Of a stretch of DNA of 64,000 bases, positions 16,055 through 25,601 are shown one piece after another. A program made the position numbers and the translations under genes. The notes under the pieces are model-generated. The model had not been told where the DNA came from. It searched no databases and saw nothing but the letters and a program-made list of their open reading frames with translations. Origin of the DNA: SFEL01 sp045603585. Lineage in GTDB: Bacteria > Bacillota > Clostridia > Christensenellales > CAG-138. Each line of letters begins with the position of its first letter. Position 1 is the stretch's first letter. The stretch spans positions 82,708 through 146,707 of the forward strand of contig JAZUMK010000027.1 in assembly GCA_045603585.1 (NCBI GenBank), written 5' to 3'.

Positions 16055-17494
16055 CTATTTGATTATCTTTGAGGTGCCGCCCACAAGCTCGTCCCCCATC
16101 TCATTCATGTCTGCCATAGTTACGTTGATTTCTACGGTTTCTCCATCTCTGATCACAGTCAGATGCAGAACATCGCCAACAAAAAGAGTCTGCACATACT
16201 CTACAAATGCCTCCTGAGTTGTAACCTCAATACCGTCATAATTTACGATAATGTCATCCACTTTCAGTCCGGCCTTATGGGCTGTGCCGTTTCTTGTGAC
16301 GCTGTAAATAAGTATACCCTCGGGTATTCCATAATACTCTGCGGACTCTGCATCTACACCGATAACATTAACGCCCATGCCGGGGCGGATCACCCTGCCG
16401 TTTTCAATCAGCTGGCAGACGATCTGCATGGCTTCATTCATGGGAATTGCAAAGGCAAGACCTTCGGCGCTGATGGAGTTGCCGTATTCATCATAGCCCG
16501 CGTAGATATTTTTGGCCGTAGTAATGCCGATCACCTCGCCCTTCATATTGAGAAGAGGGCCGCCGCTGTTGCCGAAATTGATGGCTGCATCGGTCTGTAT
16601 GAAGTTGTTTGTCCTTCCCTCAATGTTGATGCTGCGGGAGGTAGCGCTGATTATGCCGAAAGTGGTAGTGCCCGCAAGCTCTGTGCTTGAAGGATTTCCT
16701 ATGACTATTGCAAATTCTCCTACCCGCACCAGATCGGAATTTCCAAGGGCAAGAGGCGTAAGGCCTTCCTTTTCTACCTTGAGCACCGCCACGTCAAGGG
16801 TGGTATCAGCACCTACAACCTCTGCTTCCACCTCTTCCTGATCAGAGAAGGTTACAGTTATTTTGTCCCCGCCGCGAATTACATGGGCATTTGTTACGAT
16901 ATAGCCTTCGCCGGACACCACAAAGCCGCTGGCATATCCGTCCTGCACAGGTTTCCCCTCGTACATTACATAGGTATTTACTCCCACTACGCCGTCAAAC
17001 ACCTGTTCAACAATATCCGGTGCGGGATTTGCCGCATCCGTTATTATGGGCTGTTTGCCGTCAAATTCCGGCAGCTCGCGGGTGATATATTCCTTTGCTT
17101 CCTGTTCCTGATACTCGTCGCTCTGTTCCTGATGAGCAGGCTGATGCTCACCGTTGTTCCAGTCAAACCTGAAATCGCCGCCGAAGAAATCCTCCAGCGC
17201 ATCCTCAATTTCCTGACCGATGCTGGGGGCTTTTTCTTCGATATTGCCAACTGCGCTCTTTATGCCGGATATTGCCAGCGCAGTAATTCCGCTGCCTATG
17301 GCAATGCCCAGAAGCAGGCAAAGCACGCCGGTAAGAACGTATCCTCCCGCGCCGTTACCCTTCGCCTTATCCCTATGGGGTGCCTCTTTGCCCGGAGTAT
17401 AGCAGTCCTGCCGGGAATCGTTTTTTCCCCTGTCGGCAGTGTTGTCGTAATATTCTCCCTGATTTTGAGTATTGTTGGTGTTGAATTGTTCCAT
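16055..17494 (-). CDS. HtrA/DegP-like membrane-anchored serine protease
   Basis: The protein has 479 residues. A hydrophilic N-terminus is followed by one membrane helix (~50-80), an acidic linker, a trypsin-like protease domain and one PDZ domain (~370-465). The triad is H204 (TNAHVIRGGD), D234 (TLDVAVLKV) and S310 (NFGNSGGPL). Such proteases degrade or refold misfolded exported proteins. It starts 19 bases after the sensor kinase, which follows a response regulator, an order reminiscent of CssRS-controlled htrA genes in Bacillus. Control by that pair is an inference from position. Confidence 0.93.
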   Translation of the reverse strand: MEQFNTNNTQNQGEYYDNTADRGKNDSRQDCYTPGKEAPHRDKAKGNGAGGYVLTGVLCLLLGIAIGSGITALAISGIKSAVGNIEEKAPSIGQEIEDALEDFFGGDFRFDWNNGEHQPAHQEQSDEYQEQEAKEYITRELPEFDGKQPIITDAANPAPDIVEQVFDGVVGVNTYVMYEGKPVQDGYASGFVVSGEGYIVTNAHVIRGGDKITVTFSDQEEVEAEVVGADTTLDVAVLKVEKEGLTPLALGNSDLVRVGEFAIVIGNPSSTELAGTTTFGIISATSRSINIEGRTNNFIQTDAAINFGNSGGPLLNMKGEVIGITTAKNIYAGYDEYGNSISAEGLAFAIPMNEAMQIVCQLIENGRVIRPGMGVNVIGVDAESAEYYGIPEGILIYSVTRNGTAHKAGLKVDDIIVNYDGIEVTTQEAFVEYVQTLFVGDVLHLTVIRDGETVEINVTMADMNEMGDELVGGTSKIIK

Positions 17495-17513
17495 TTGCTT
17501 TCCCTCCGGAAAA

Positions 17514-18992
17514 TTATGCTTTTCGCAGCTTTGCAGGAGTCTTGTGATTTTCGCCGGCCCGCTTGAGGGTAAATGTGAAGCAGGTACCCTTCCCGGGCTC
17601 GGATTCCACAGTTATCTCCTGATCGTGCTGATCTATTATTCGCTTGACTATCGCAAGGCCAAGGCCGGTTCCTGCGCTTTCGCCGGGAGTATGCGCCTTT
17701 TCCGCCTTATAAAACCGCTCAAAAAGATACGGTATGCTTTCTTTATCTATGCCTTTGCCGGAATCCCGCACAGATATCACGGCCTGCTTTTTATCCGCCT
17801 TTGCGCTGAGCTTCAGGCTTCCCCCATCCGGCGTAAATTTTATGGCATTGTCTATGAGGTTTCTCAATACCTGCGCTATCTGGGAAGGATCCGCATCCAC
17901 CATAAGCTTTCTGTCCCCTATATCCAGCTCCACATCCAGCTTTTTGGAATCTACGCGGACTTCGAAGGTGAGCAGCGTGCGGGTCATAAGCTCGTTTATA
18001 TCGAAGGGTTCGGTCTTCAGCAGCACCTGTCCGGATTCGATTCTTGCAAGGTCCAGAAGATCGTTTACCATTGCCGTCATGCGGCGGTTTTCGTTTATAA
18101 CTATATCCAGATACTTTCCCTGCTCTTCCACGGGAATAGTGCCGTCCTGCATGGCCTCAAGAAAGCCGCGCATGGATGTGAGCGGAGACCGCAGCTCATG
18201 GGAAACATTTGCAACAAAGCTGCGCCTTGCCTCTTCCAGCGTATTCAAGCTGTCAGCCATGGTATTGAAGCTCTTGCCAAGCTGGCTTACTTCATCCTCG
18301 CCGCCGTCATTCTGCACCCTCAGGTCAAACTCACCCTTGGAATACCGTTTTACTATTTGATTCATGTCGGTAATAGGTTTTGTCATTTTGCCGGTTATAT
18401 AGGAAACCGCCATCATGGCGAGCACCACGGCAGCGCAGGAATACAGCAGCATATCCATGCGCATCTGCCGTATGGACATCCTGATATCGCTGGTATCCGT
18501 ATGCATTACAAGGGCGGCAACCTTCTCACCATCCTCGGTAAAAATCGGGCAGGTAAGGGACATTACCGGCATGTCGGCATAGTTTTTTGCAAGTTTATCT
18601 GTAATGGTGGTTCCTTCGTTTTTATGGAATATGTCGCTTACTATTTCAGAAACATCCATATCCGCACATGCCGCCCATTTATCCATGGATTCTTCATCCA
18701 TAAACACGCATCTGCCCAGCTTGTCGTCTGCAAACTGGACTATCATCATGGCATCGTATCTACGGGCTATGGTAAGCAGCTCATTCTGAGCCATGGTACG
18801 CTTATCCTCATCCATGTACCGCTCAGTTATTACCAATGCTATTTCTGCTGCTTCCCTGTTTAGCTCCTGCTGTTTTTCAGATATGTACTGATTATAGAAC
18901 ACAGCACCAACCGTAAAGCCGAAGAGCAGCAACAGCCCCAGCGTTACGGCCAGATATGTGGTCAGCATTCTTGAAAACAGCGTTTTTTGCAT
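17514..18992 (-). CDS. Sensor histidine kinase (HAMP-HisKA-HATPase)
   Basis: The protein has 492 residues. Two membrane helices (~10-33 and ~181-200) flank an external sensor of ~145 residues. Then come HAMP (~200-253), the dimerisation helix with phospho-accepting His265 in NVSHELRSP, and the ATPase domain with N box NLIDNAIKF (~378-386), G1 RDSGKGI and G2 GTGLGLAIVK. All catalytic boxes are intact. It lies 16 bases after the response regulator and 19 bases before htrA. The sensor region has no recognisable PAS or CACHE signature that I can assert. Confidence 0.93.
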   Translation of the reverse strand: MQKTLFSRMLTTYLAVTLGLLLLFGFTVGAVFYNQYISEKQQELNREAAEIALVITERYMDEDKRTMAQNELLTIARRYDAMMIVQFADDKLGRCVFMDEESMDKWAACADMDVSEIVSDIFHKNEGTTITDKLAKNYADMPVMSLTCPIFTEDGEKVAALVMHTDTSDIRMSIRQMRMDMLLYSCAAVVLAMMAVSYITGKMTKPITDMNQIVKRYSKGEFDLRVQNDGGEDEVSQLGKSFNTMADSLNTLEEARRSFVANVSHELRSPLTSMRGFLEAMQDGTIPVEEQGKYLDIVINENRRMTAMVNDLLDLARIESGQVLLKTEPFDINELMTRTLLTFEVRVDSKKLDVELDIGDRKLMVDADPSQIAQVLRNLIDNAIKFTPDGGSLKLSAKADKKQAVISVRDSGKGIDKESIPYLFERFYKAEKAHTPGESAGTGLGLAIVKRIIDQHDQEITVESEPGKGTCFTFTLKRAGENHKTPAKLRKA

Positions 18993-19008
18993 CAGTTATC
19001 CTTACTGT

Positions 19009-19689
19009 TTATTTTTCGGTTTCGAATTTGTATCCCACGCCCCAAACAGTCTTTATCTGCCATTCGCTGCGCTCGCCAAGCTTTTCCCTTATGCGCTTTA
19101 CATGCACATCAACAGTACGGGAATCGCCAAAGAAATCAAATCCCCACACCTGCTCCAGCAGCTGTTCACGGGTAAACACCTTGCCGGGACGGGCGGCAAG
19201 GAAATAAAGAAGTTCTATCTCCTTGGGGGGCATTTCCACCTGCTTGCCATCCAGCGTTACGGAATAGTTATCCAGAGATATGGAAAGATTCGGGAAGGTA
19301 ACGCACTTTTCCTCCTCTGCGGAGCCGCTCCTTCTCATTACCGCCTTTATGCGGGCAATAAGCTCCTTTGCTTCAAAGGGCTTTGCCATGTAATCATCTG
19401 CGCCCAGGTCAAGGCCCTGTATGCGGTCGGTGGTGTCGCCCTTTGCGGTAAGCATTATTACCGGCACAGAGCTTTCCTCCCTGAGCTTTGCAAGCACCTC
19501 CCAGCCATCCATGCCGGGCAGCATAACATCCAGTACCACCAGAGAAGGCGCCGCCCTGCGGAAAGCTTCCATTGCGGTATCTCCCCGCTCACAGGTAACC
19601 ACATCGTACCCTTCTTTTTTAAGGTACATTTCGATTATTGCCAGAATATTGCGGTCATCGTCGATCACCAGTATGGTGTTCTTATCCAT
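19009..19689 (-). CDS. OmpR/PhoP-family response regulator
   Basis: The protein has 226 residues. The receiver domain has the acidic pocket (VIDDDRN, 9-12), phospho-acceptor Asp54 in VVLDVMLPG, and the conserved Lys in MLTAKGD. The C-terminal winged helix contains KVFTREQLLEQVWGFDFFGDSRTVDVHVKRIREKL. It should bind direct repeats as a dimer upstream of its targets. It is first in the regulator-kinase-HtrA series. It starts 31 bases after the DUF523 gene, so read-through from there is likely. Confidence 0.94.
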   Translation of the reverse strand: MDKNTILVIDDDRNILAIIEMYLKKEGYDVVTCERGDTAMEAFRRAAPSLVVLDVMLPGMDGWEVLAKLREESSVPVIMLTAKGDTTDRIQGLDLGADDYMAKPFEAKELIARIKAVMRRSGSAEEEKCVTFPNLSISLDNYSVTLDGKQVEMPPKEIELLYFLAARPGKVFTREQLLEQVWGFDFFGDSRTVDVHVKRIREKLGERSEWQIKTVWGVGYKFETEK

Positions 19690-19720
19690 ATTTTTGTTCT
19701 CGCTTTCTTATTTGTGTGTT

Positions 19721-20152
19721 TCATTTTGCTTGGACGGTTATACCGTTTCTTTTAAGCAGGGCCGCAGTTACTCCGTCCCCCGGCTTTTTATTGCCGGAAA
19801 AGCTGCCGTCATAAATACACCCGCAGCCGCAGGAAGGACTGTATGCCTTAAGCAGGGCGTGAGATATTCCCCTCTCCATACAAATCCGAAGAGCCGCCTG
19901 CGCTCCGGCAACATACTCTACCGTAACGTCCTTGCCGCTTACGGTTATTACCTTTGCCTTGCCGTCCAGCACATCGTATCCATCCCCGCCCACTATCTCG
20001 GCAGGCTCTCTGGGAACAGACAATCCGCCCATCACCTCGGGACATATGCATGCCGCGCCCTTTTCCATAAGCTCAATGGCCTGACTATCGGGCTTGGATG
20101 TACCGTCATAGCGGCATTCCCTGCCGCAAAGACACCATGAAACTGCTACCAT
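19721..20152 (-). CDS. DUF523 protein
   Basis: The protein has 143 residues. It begins MVAVSWCLCGRECRYDG and contains VCPEVMGGLSVPR-like (ICPEVMGGLSVPREP) and LLKAYSPSCGCGCIYDGSF, the conserved cysteine-rich blocks of DUF523. The cysteines (WCLCGREC and SPSCGCGC) could bind metal. No biochemical role is established. The ATG at 20152 is chosen because GGGTGG precedes it and the family N-terminus aligns here. It lies 69 bases after mutS2. Confidence 0.88.
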   Translation of the reverse strand: MVAVSWCLCGRECRYDGTSKPDSQAIELMEKGAACICPEVMGGLSVPREPAEIVGGDGYDVLDGKAKVITVSGKDVTVEYVAGAQAALRICMERGISHALLKAYSPSCGCGCIYDGSFSGNKKPGDGVTAALLKRNGITVQAK

Positions 20153-20221
20153 AAATGATACCACCCAAATATGAACCTGGTATGAATAAAATCAAGCAAA
20201 TTGGGACTTTTTGCTATGCAA

Positions 20222-22579
20222 TTATTTAAGGGGCTTAAGTGTTGCCACGGTGACGCCCGCATCGCCCTCACCGTAATTGCCGAGGCGGAAGGACTTTATG
20301 CGCTTATTTGTACGCAGATACTCCTGTATGCCCGCCCTCAAAGCGCCCGTGCCCTTGCCGTGGATTATATTTATCTCGCTGAGGCCCGAAAGGGCTGCAT
20401 TGTCTATATATCTGTCCACCACAAGGATCGCATCGTCAACCAGCATGCCGCGGATATCCAGCTCCATGCCCACCTGGCGATCCTTTTCAAGCTTTATCCT
20501 GCCTGCGCCTTTTGGGGGCGTATCGTCCTTTGCCATGCGAAGGTCAGAAAGCTTTACGGTTACCTTCATAACGCCCGCCTGAACCTGAACGTCTCCCTTT
20601 GCATCCGGCGCAGAAAGAACGGTCGCCTTTTTATCCAAAGAAACAATGCGCACAGTATCGCCGGGCTTTACGGTTTTGGGGGGCTTTGTGCTGTCCTCTG
20701 TGGGAAGCACCATAGGCTCCGCAAGGTCGCCCTCCCTTTTTCTCAGGGAATCGCGGGACTGCTGGATCACCCTGTCCGCCGCCCGCTGATCCACAGAGCG
20801 AATCTTTCGTATATCCGCCACAAGCTTATCCATTTCGCGGCGGGTTTCATCGACTATCCTGCGGGCGTCTTCCCTGGCCTTGGCCTGCAGCTTCGCCTTA
20901 TCCTGAGCAAGCTTTTTGCGCTCTGCCTCAGTCTCCGCCCGCAGCCTGTCCAGCTCGCGGCGGGCTTCTTTTGCCATTGCCCGCTCTTCCTCCGCCAGCT
21001 GATAGCTGCTCTGCGCGCTGGAAATAACATCCTCGAAGCGGAGATCCTCTCCCTTGAGATATCCCCTTGCGCCTTCGATAATGCTTTCGGACAGACCCAG
21101 CCTTCTGGATATTTCAAAGGCATTTGATTTGCCGGGGATGCCGATAAACAGCCTGTATGTGGGACAAAGCCTGTCCACATCAAACTCCATGGATGCGTTT
21201 TCGATTCCGTCGCGGGTAAGGGCAAACGCTTTTACCTCGCTGTAATGGGTAGTTGCAACTGTGACGGTGCCGCGGGAATGAAGCTCTTCCAATATACTCA
21301 TGGCAAGGGCCGCTCCCTCGATGGGGTCTGTGCCCGCTCCCAGTTCATCCAGCAAAACAAGTGATGCATCATCCGCTCCATCCAGTATATCCACAATATT
21401 TGTCATATGGGATGAGAATGTTGAAAGGCTCTGCTCGATGGACTGTTCGTCGCCTATATCCGCATATACGCGGTCAAATACGGATACCTCGCTGCCGATA
21501 TCCGCAGGAATGAACATTCCACTCTGGGCCATCAGGGAAAACAGGCCCACGGTTTTCAGCGTTACTGTTTTGCCGCCGGTATTGGGGCCGGTGATTATAA
21601 GGGTCCTGAAGTCCTTGCCCAGCCATATATCTATAGGCCGCACCGTTTCATTTGGAATAAGGGGATGCCTGCCCTGAACGATGCGTATATAGCCCTTATC
21701 GTTGAGCTTGGGCTCCACTGCCCGCATTTCCCAGGCAAGCTTGGCCTTGGCAAAAACCAGATCCAGCTCGCCCATAATCCTGATATTTTCCAATATTTCG
21801 GAGGAATAAGGCGCAACAAGGGCAGTAAGCTCTGCGAGGATGCGCTCTATTTCCTCCTGCTCCTGACTCATCAGCTTTTTGTATTCGTTTCCCAGCTCCA
21901 CAACTGCCGCAGGCTCAATGAACAAAGTTGCACCGCTGCCGGACTGATCGTGTATAAGCCCCGGAACATTCTGTCGGTATTCCTGCTTTACAGGTATTAC
22001 GAATCTGCCGTTGCGTATTGTGATTAGAGGTTCCTGAAGGTATTTTGAATAGGCGGCGGAGCGGATCATGCTGCCAAGCCGTTCCCTTACCCTTTCGTTT
22101 GTCTGGCGCATTGCCCTACGTATCCTTGCAAGCTCCGGAGAGGCTCCGTCAAATATCTCTTCCTCGCCAAGTATGCAGCGGTCTATTTCCTCCTCAATGG
22201 AGCGATGGGCGCTCATATACTCCGCAAGATTTTTAAGAAGTACATGCCCGTCCTCCCGCTCTATGGATTCCTTTGCAAGGCGGGCCGCCCTGAGGCACTT
22301 TGCTATGCCCATAAGCTCAGCTGGAGAAACAAACAGCGCCGCATGAATGCGCTTTAAGCATTCCCGCATATCCGGAAAGGAATCCACCGGAGAGCGGCCG
22401 ATGCGTATATACATGCTCTCGGCTTCAGAAGTAAGGGCAAGGGAATTCTTAACCACCGCAAAATCACCGGAAGGACGCAAAGCATCCGCCAGCTCTTCGC
22501 CGCCGCAGGTGACGGTTTTGGCTCGCAGCATTTCCGCTATTTTATCGTATTCAAGTGTTTTGAGTACCTTATCCTGCAT
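20222..22579 (-). CDS. mutS2: MutS2 family ATPase with Smr domain
   Basis: The protein has 785 residues. It has MutS core and clamp helices, the Walker A GPNTGGKTVTLKTVGL, Walker B LVLLDELGAGTD, then a long charged coiled coil (~515-620) and a C-terminal Smr domain starting LDIRGMLVDDAI with HGKGTGALR. It lacks the mismatch-binding N-terminal domain, as MutS2 does. Family work links MutS2 to control of recombination and, in Bacillus, to rescue of collided ribosomes. The start at 22579 is 14 bases after the U32 gene and has GGAGAG; the longer reading would run back into U32. Confidence 0.95.
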   Translation of the reverse strand: MQDKVLKTLEYDKIAEMLRAKTVTCGGEELADALRPSGDFAVVKNSLALTSEAESMYIRIGRSPVDSFPDMRECLKRIHAALFVSPAELMGIAKCLRAARLAKESIEREDGHVLLKNLAEYMSAHRSIEEEIDRCILGEEEIFDGASPELARIRRAMRQTNERVRERLGSMIRSAAYSKYLQEPLITIRNGRFVIPVKQEYRQNVPGLIHDQSGSGATLFIEPAAVVELGNEYKKLMSQEQEEIERILAELTALVAPYSSEILENIRIMGELDLVFAKAKLAWEMRAVEPKLNDKGYIRIVQGRHPLIPNETVRPIDIWLGKDFRTLIITGPNTGGKTVTLKTVGLFSLMAQSGMFIPADIGSEVSVFDRVYADIGDEQSIEQSLSTFSSHMTNIVDILDGADDASLVLLDELGAGTDPIEGAALAMSILEELHSRGTVTVATTHYSEVKAFALTRDGIENASMEFDVDRLCPTYRLFIGIPGKSNAFEISRRLGLSESIIEGARGYLKGEDLRFEDVISSAQSSYQLAEEERAMAKEARRELDRLRAETEAERKKLAQDKAKLQAKAREDARRIVDETRREMDKLVADIRKIRSVDQRAADRVIQQSRDSLRKREGDLAEPMVLPTEDSTKPPKTVKPGDTVRIVSLDKKATVLSAPDAKGDVQVQAGVMKVTVKLSDLRMAKDDTPPKGAGRIKLEKDRQVGMELDIRGMLVDDAILVVDRYIDNAALSGLSEINIIHGKGTGALRAGIQEYLRTNKRIKSFRLGNYGEGDAGVTVATLKPLK

Positions 22580-22593
22580 AATTCTCTCCAAAA

Positions 22594-24669
22594 TTAATCC
22601 ACAGGCCTGTTCCAGTGTCCGCGGGTGGCGTTGGCTGTCTGGTATACTCGTTTGCCTTCCCGGGCAGCAACGGCTGACAATATGCACCGGGATACAGCGT
22701 CCGGGCTTTCATCGTAAAACGCAAGCTGCACAGCCTCAGGCTTGGGCAGTTCGCCGTACAGGTCGGTTATGTCGGTGGGCAGGCAGTTCAAAAGCCGGAG
22801 CAGACATCCGTCCTCCTGACGGATATTGCGGAGGGGAAATTCCCTTCCCGCTTCATCCTCCATTATGCCCACATGTCCTTTGCAATTCTGACAGCCCCTC
22901 TGCTCCTTAAGCGTGCAATGGCGAAGCTGCATAAGCTGTGTTCTGCCGTATATGCTTACAGCTGTACCGCGGCCTGATATATCCCTGAGCTGAGGACGGG
23001 TAAGCTCCAGCGAAAGGGTTACCCTATCAAATCCCATGTCACGATATGCGGCAGCAGTATATGCGTTTGTAACGTTGGTCTGACTGCCTGCGATCTTCAG
23101 CGGAAGATTCTTTATAAGCTCCAGCTGCCCCATATTGGCGGCGATAGCGCCATCCACAAGGCCGGATATGCATATCCTTCTTATTTTTTCCCTTTCCGCT
23201 TCGCTTATTATCACGGCAGGCAGGGATATCAGCAGCTTTGCCCCGGTTCTGTATCCGGCAAGGGTTGCAAATGCTGCTTCATTATATTCCCAGGGCTCCA
23301 AAGCGACCTCGTCCGCTCCGCTTTCAAAGGCGGCTTTAGCCTGCTCTATGTTGCTGACTATGGCTGTTATGGCAGTATTTTCGGCGGGAGCGTTTTTAAT
23401 TTTATTTACCTGCGGCTCTTTTGCCTCCCGGCGGATAAGCAGAGCCTCCTGCATTTTTTCCGCCGCTTCCCTGCGCAGAGCATTTACGCTGCTCATTGGC
23501 AGGAACGCCCATTCATCCACATTTACCCTGCAATCCTCAGCAAAAAAAGGAGTATCGCCCAGTTTCATCGCCTGAGCGGCATAGCGCCGGGGATCCTGGT
23601 CTTTCTGCGCCTGCTGAACCATATCTCCCTGCGCGGATACTGTGGTATCTCCGCAGGTCATGGTGAGTTTTGCGGGATTATTCGGCTGCATATCAAGGCA
23701 AAGCTCCACCCTGCGCTTGCGGGTATCCTTTTCATATGTACGGGCTGCGTTTGCAATAAGCTCCTTTGAACTGTCGCTCTTTGCAATCCATCCTGTCTTG
23801 GCATTGTCCCCATAGAAATATCCGGTACAGCCGCCACCCCGGTCAAACATATCCATCATGTCCTTTTTATGGCGGGCAATGACGGCTTTATCCGCCCCAT
23901 CCAAAGCTTCGCGGTATGCGCGGGTTATGACCGCAACATACTCGGCCCGCTTCATACGGCCCTCAAGCTTAAGGCAGGATACCCCCGCCTTTTCCATATC
24001 CTTAAGGTGTTCTATCATGCAAAGATCGCCAAGGCTCAGGGCATAGTCATTTTTATCGGGGGCATGGTCTATTGCCATCAGCTTGCGGCAGGGCTGGGCA
24101 CAGGTGCCCCTGTTTCCGCTGCGTTCTCCCGCCATGGAGGACAGCAGACACCCCCCGGAAAAGCTCATACACAATGCGCCATGGGCAAAGGCCTCCAGTT
24201 CTATTGGAGACGTGGCGCGTATATTTGCTATCTCAGAAAGAGGCACCTCGCGGGACAGTACTGCACGCTCCATACCCATGGCATACACCGCATTTGCCCC
24301 CTCGGGAGAGTGTATACCCATCTGAGTGCTGGCATGCAGAGGAAGCTCCGGAATCTCTTTTCGAAGGAATGCCGCAAGGCCCACATCCTGTATTATAGCG
24401 GCATCCACACCGGCCCTGCATAAAAATGCAGCATACTTTGCAGCTTCGGAAAGCTCCTTGTCCAGCATAAGTATATTCAGCGTAACGTATACCTTTACCC
24501 CGCGGATATGACAATAATCCAGCGCCTGCTGAAGATCGGCGTTGGTAAAATTGGCGGCAAAACGCCTTGCGTTAAAGGCGCTGCCTCCCATATAAACTGC
24601 ATCTGCGCCGTTGTTTACGGCGGCCCGCATTGCCTCATGGCTGCCGGCCGGGGAAAGAAGTTCCATCAT
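22594..24669 (-). CDS. U32 family peptidase-like protein with DUF3656
   Basis: The protein has 691 residues. The N-terminal U32 domain begins MELLSPAGSHEAMRAAV with GADAVYMGGSAFNARR, and has the cysteine-containing CLLSSMAGERSGNRG-TCAQPCRKLM block. A DUF3656-like region and a second barrel-like half follow. Family members such as RlhA and TrhP act in RNA hydroxylation rather than as proteases, so an RNA-modifying role is more likely than collagenase activity. ATGATG at the start leaves one codon of uncertainty. It precedes mutS2 by 14 bases and follows zapA across a terminator-like hairpin. Confidence 0.9.
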   Translation of the reverse strand: MMELLSPAGSHEAMRAAVNNGADAVYMGGSAFNARRFAANFTNADLQQALDYCHIRGVKVYVTLNILMLDKELSEAAKYAAFLCRAGVDAAIIQDVGLAAFLRKEIPELPLHASTQMGIHSPEGANAVYAMGMERAVLSREVPLSEIANIRATSPIELEAFAHGALCMSFSGGCLLSSMAGERSGNRGTCAQPCRKLMAIDHAPDKNDYALSLGDLCMIEHLKDMEKAGVSCLKLEGRMKRAEYVAVITRAYREALDGADKAVIARHKKDMMDMFDRGGGCTGYFYGDNAKTGWIAKSDSSKELIANAARTYEKDTRKRRVELCLDMQPNNPAKLTMTCGDTTVSAQGDMVQQAQKDQDPRRYAAQAMKLGDTPFFAEDCRVNVDEWAFLPMSSVNALRREAAEKMQEALLIRREAKEPQVNKIKNAPAENTAITAIVSNIEQAKAAFESGADEVALEPWEYNEAAFATLAGYRTGAKLLISLPAVIISEAEREKIRRICISGLVDGAIAANMGQLELIKNLPLKIAGSQTNVTNAYTAAAYRDMGFDRVTLSLELTRPQLRDISGRGTAVSIYGRTQLMQLRHCTLKEQRGCQNCKGHVGIMEDEAGREFPLRNIRQEDGCLLRLLNCLPTDITDLYGELPKPEAVQLAFYDESPDAVSRCILSAVAAREGKRVYQTANATRGHWNRPVD

Positions 24670-24683
24670 GTGCTGAATTCCTC

Positions 24684-24716
24684 AAAAAAGCGGCCTAAGG
24701 TAAGCCCCCAAGCCGC
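24684..24716 (-). terminator. Hairpin between zapA and the U32 gene
   Basis: GCGGCT pairs with GGCCGC (24711-24716 with 24690-24695), followed on the minus strand by six T. It may end part of the zapA transcripts. Confidence 0.6.
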
Positions 24717-24733
24717 ATATTGCAAAATTATGT

Positions 24734-25048
24734 TTACTTTACGGTTGCAGTCGCCTTTGTTTCGAAAGGACGCTTCACCGGCATTGTCTGACGGGGCATT
24801 TCCCTCAGCTCGGATATGCGGGAATCCAGCGCATCATAATCCTCCCGAAGCTTATGCAGCTCATCCGAAAGATTGAGCGCGGCAAGCATAAGGCAGTTTG
24901 CAGTGCTGAGATTGGGATACTGGCTCTGCACCTCATCTACCTTTTCATTAACATAACCGGCTATGCTGCGGATGTATTCATCGCTGTCGTCAGAAGCAAG
25001 GCGAAGCTCCTGCCCTGCAATATAGACCGTTACACGGTTCTTATCCAT
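24734..25048 (-). CDS. zapA: Cell division protein ZapA
   Basis: The protein has 104 residues. The N-terminal part NRVTVYIAGQELRLASDDSDEYIRSIAGYV is the ZapA globular domain. The following helix (ALNLSDELHKLREDYDALDSRISEL) is a coiled coil. ZapA binds FtsZ and bundles filaments at mid-cell. I choose the ATG at 25048 rather than the in-frame TTG at 25066, because GGTGG lies 11 bases before it and the family starts with a short charged segment. Zap-U32-mutS2 is a common clostridial order. Confidence 0.88.
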   Translation of the reverse strand: MDKNRVTVYIAGQELRLASDDSDEYIRSIAGYVNEKVDEVQSQYPNLSTANCLMLAALNLSDELHKLREDYDALDSRISELREMPRQTMPVKRPFETKATATVK

Positions 25049-25091
25049 AATAATATGCACCACCAATATATATAGTTTCCCTTATATGGAA

Positions 25092-25120
25092 ATTATACAA
25101 TAACTTGTGTTTAATGGCAA
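25092..25120 (-). promoter_or_regulatory. zapA promoter
   Basis: TTGCCA, a 17-base spacer and a perfect TATAAT on the minus strand, 44 bases before zapA. Between this and 25290 I see only A/T-rich DNA and no gene. Confidence 0.75.
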
Positions 25121-25292
25121 TAGGGCAACATACTTTTTTTGCATTGATATATGAAGAGTATTTTTGAAAATGCAAGGCGGCCTTTCGCTGCGCTTTGCAA
25201 ATTAAAAATGCACATTTCTTCCTTATCCGCATTAATTTTCCGTTAAGATTTGCTTATTTTTTAAAAATTATGAACTTTTTTTGAAAAACCGG

Positions 25293-25320
25293 TTGACAAT
25301 TGAATTTTTATCCATATAAT
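25293..25320 (+). promoter_or_regulatory. Promoter of the lysine riboswitch transcript
   Basis: A perfect TTGACA (25293-25298), a 16-base spacer and a perfect TATAAT (25315-25320), the strongest promoter match in the window. Confidence 0.88.
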
Positions 25321-25330
25321 AGGGGCTAAG

Positions 25331-25496
25331 CGAATGATAGAGGTGCGAAAAACAAGAGTAAGTTCATCAGCGCGGCAGACACCGCAGAACCAAAAGGGTT
25401 TTTCGCCGAAGTGCAGATATTTTGTCTGAGGTATCTGTGCTGGGACGTAAGATAATATCTTGCGTACTGTCACTTAAAAAGTGGAGCGCTGTCATG
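25331..25496 (+). promoter_or_regulatory. Lysine (L-box) riboswitch
   Basis: Conserved blocks of the lysine aptamer appear in order: GATAGAGGTGCGA, AAGAGTA, GGGTTTTTCGCCGAAG, GAGGTATCTGTGCTGGG, ACTGTCACT and GTGGAGCGCTGTC. The 5' GATAGAGGTGC pairs with the 3' GGAGCGCTGTC to close the junction. The gene controlled is an NhaC-family transporter, a target class known from comparative work on L-boxes (lysW). Confidence 0.92.
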
Positions 25497-25541
25497 AACA
25501 AATCTTTTTATATGCCCTGAGTATGGGTATGTATGTAAGGT

Positions 25542-25586
25542 CATGATTGCGGAACCGCATTCATGGCTTAATTTTTTATATTTTTT
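25542..25586 (+). terminator. Riboswitch-linked terminator before the NhaC-family gene
   Basis: CATGATTGCGG (25542-25552) pairs, with one mismatch, with CCGCATTCATG (25555-25565), followed by two runs of six T. Lysine binding should favour it. The antiterminator pairing was not resolved by eye. Confidence 0.7.
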
Positions 25587-25601
25587 GCAGGAGGAAACCC
25601 C

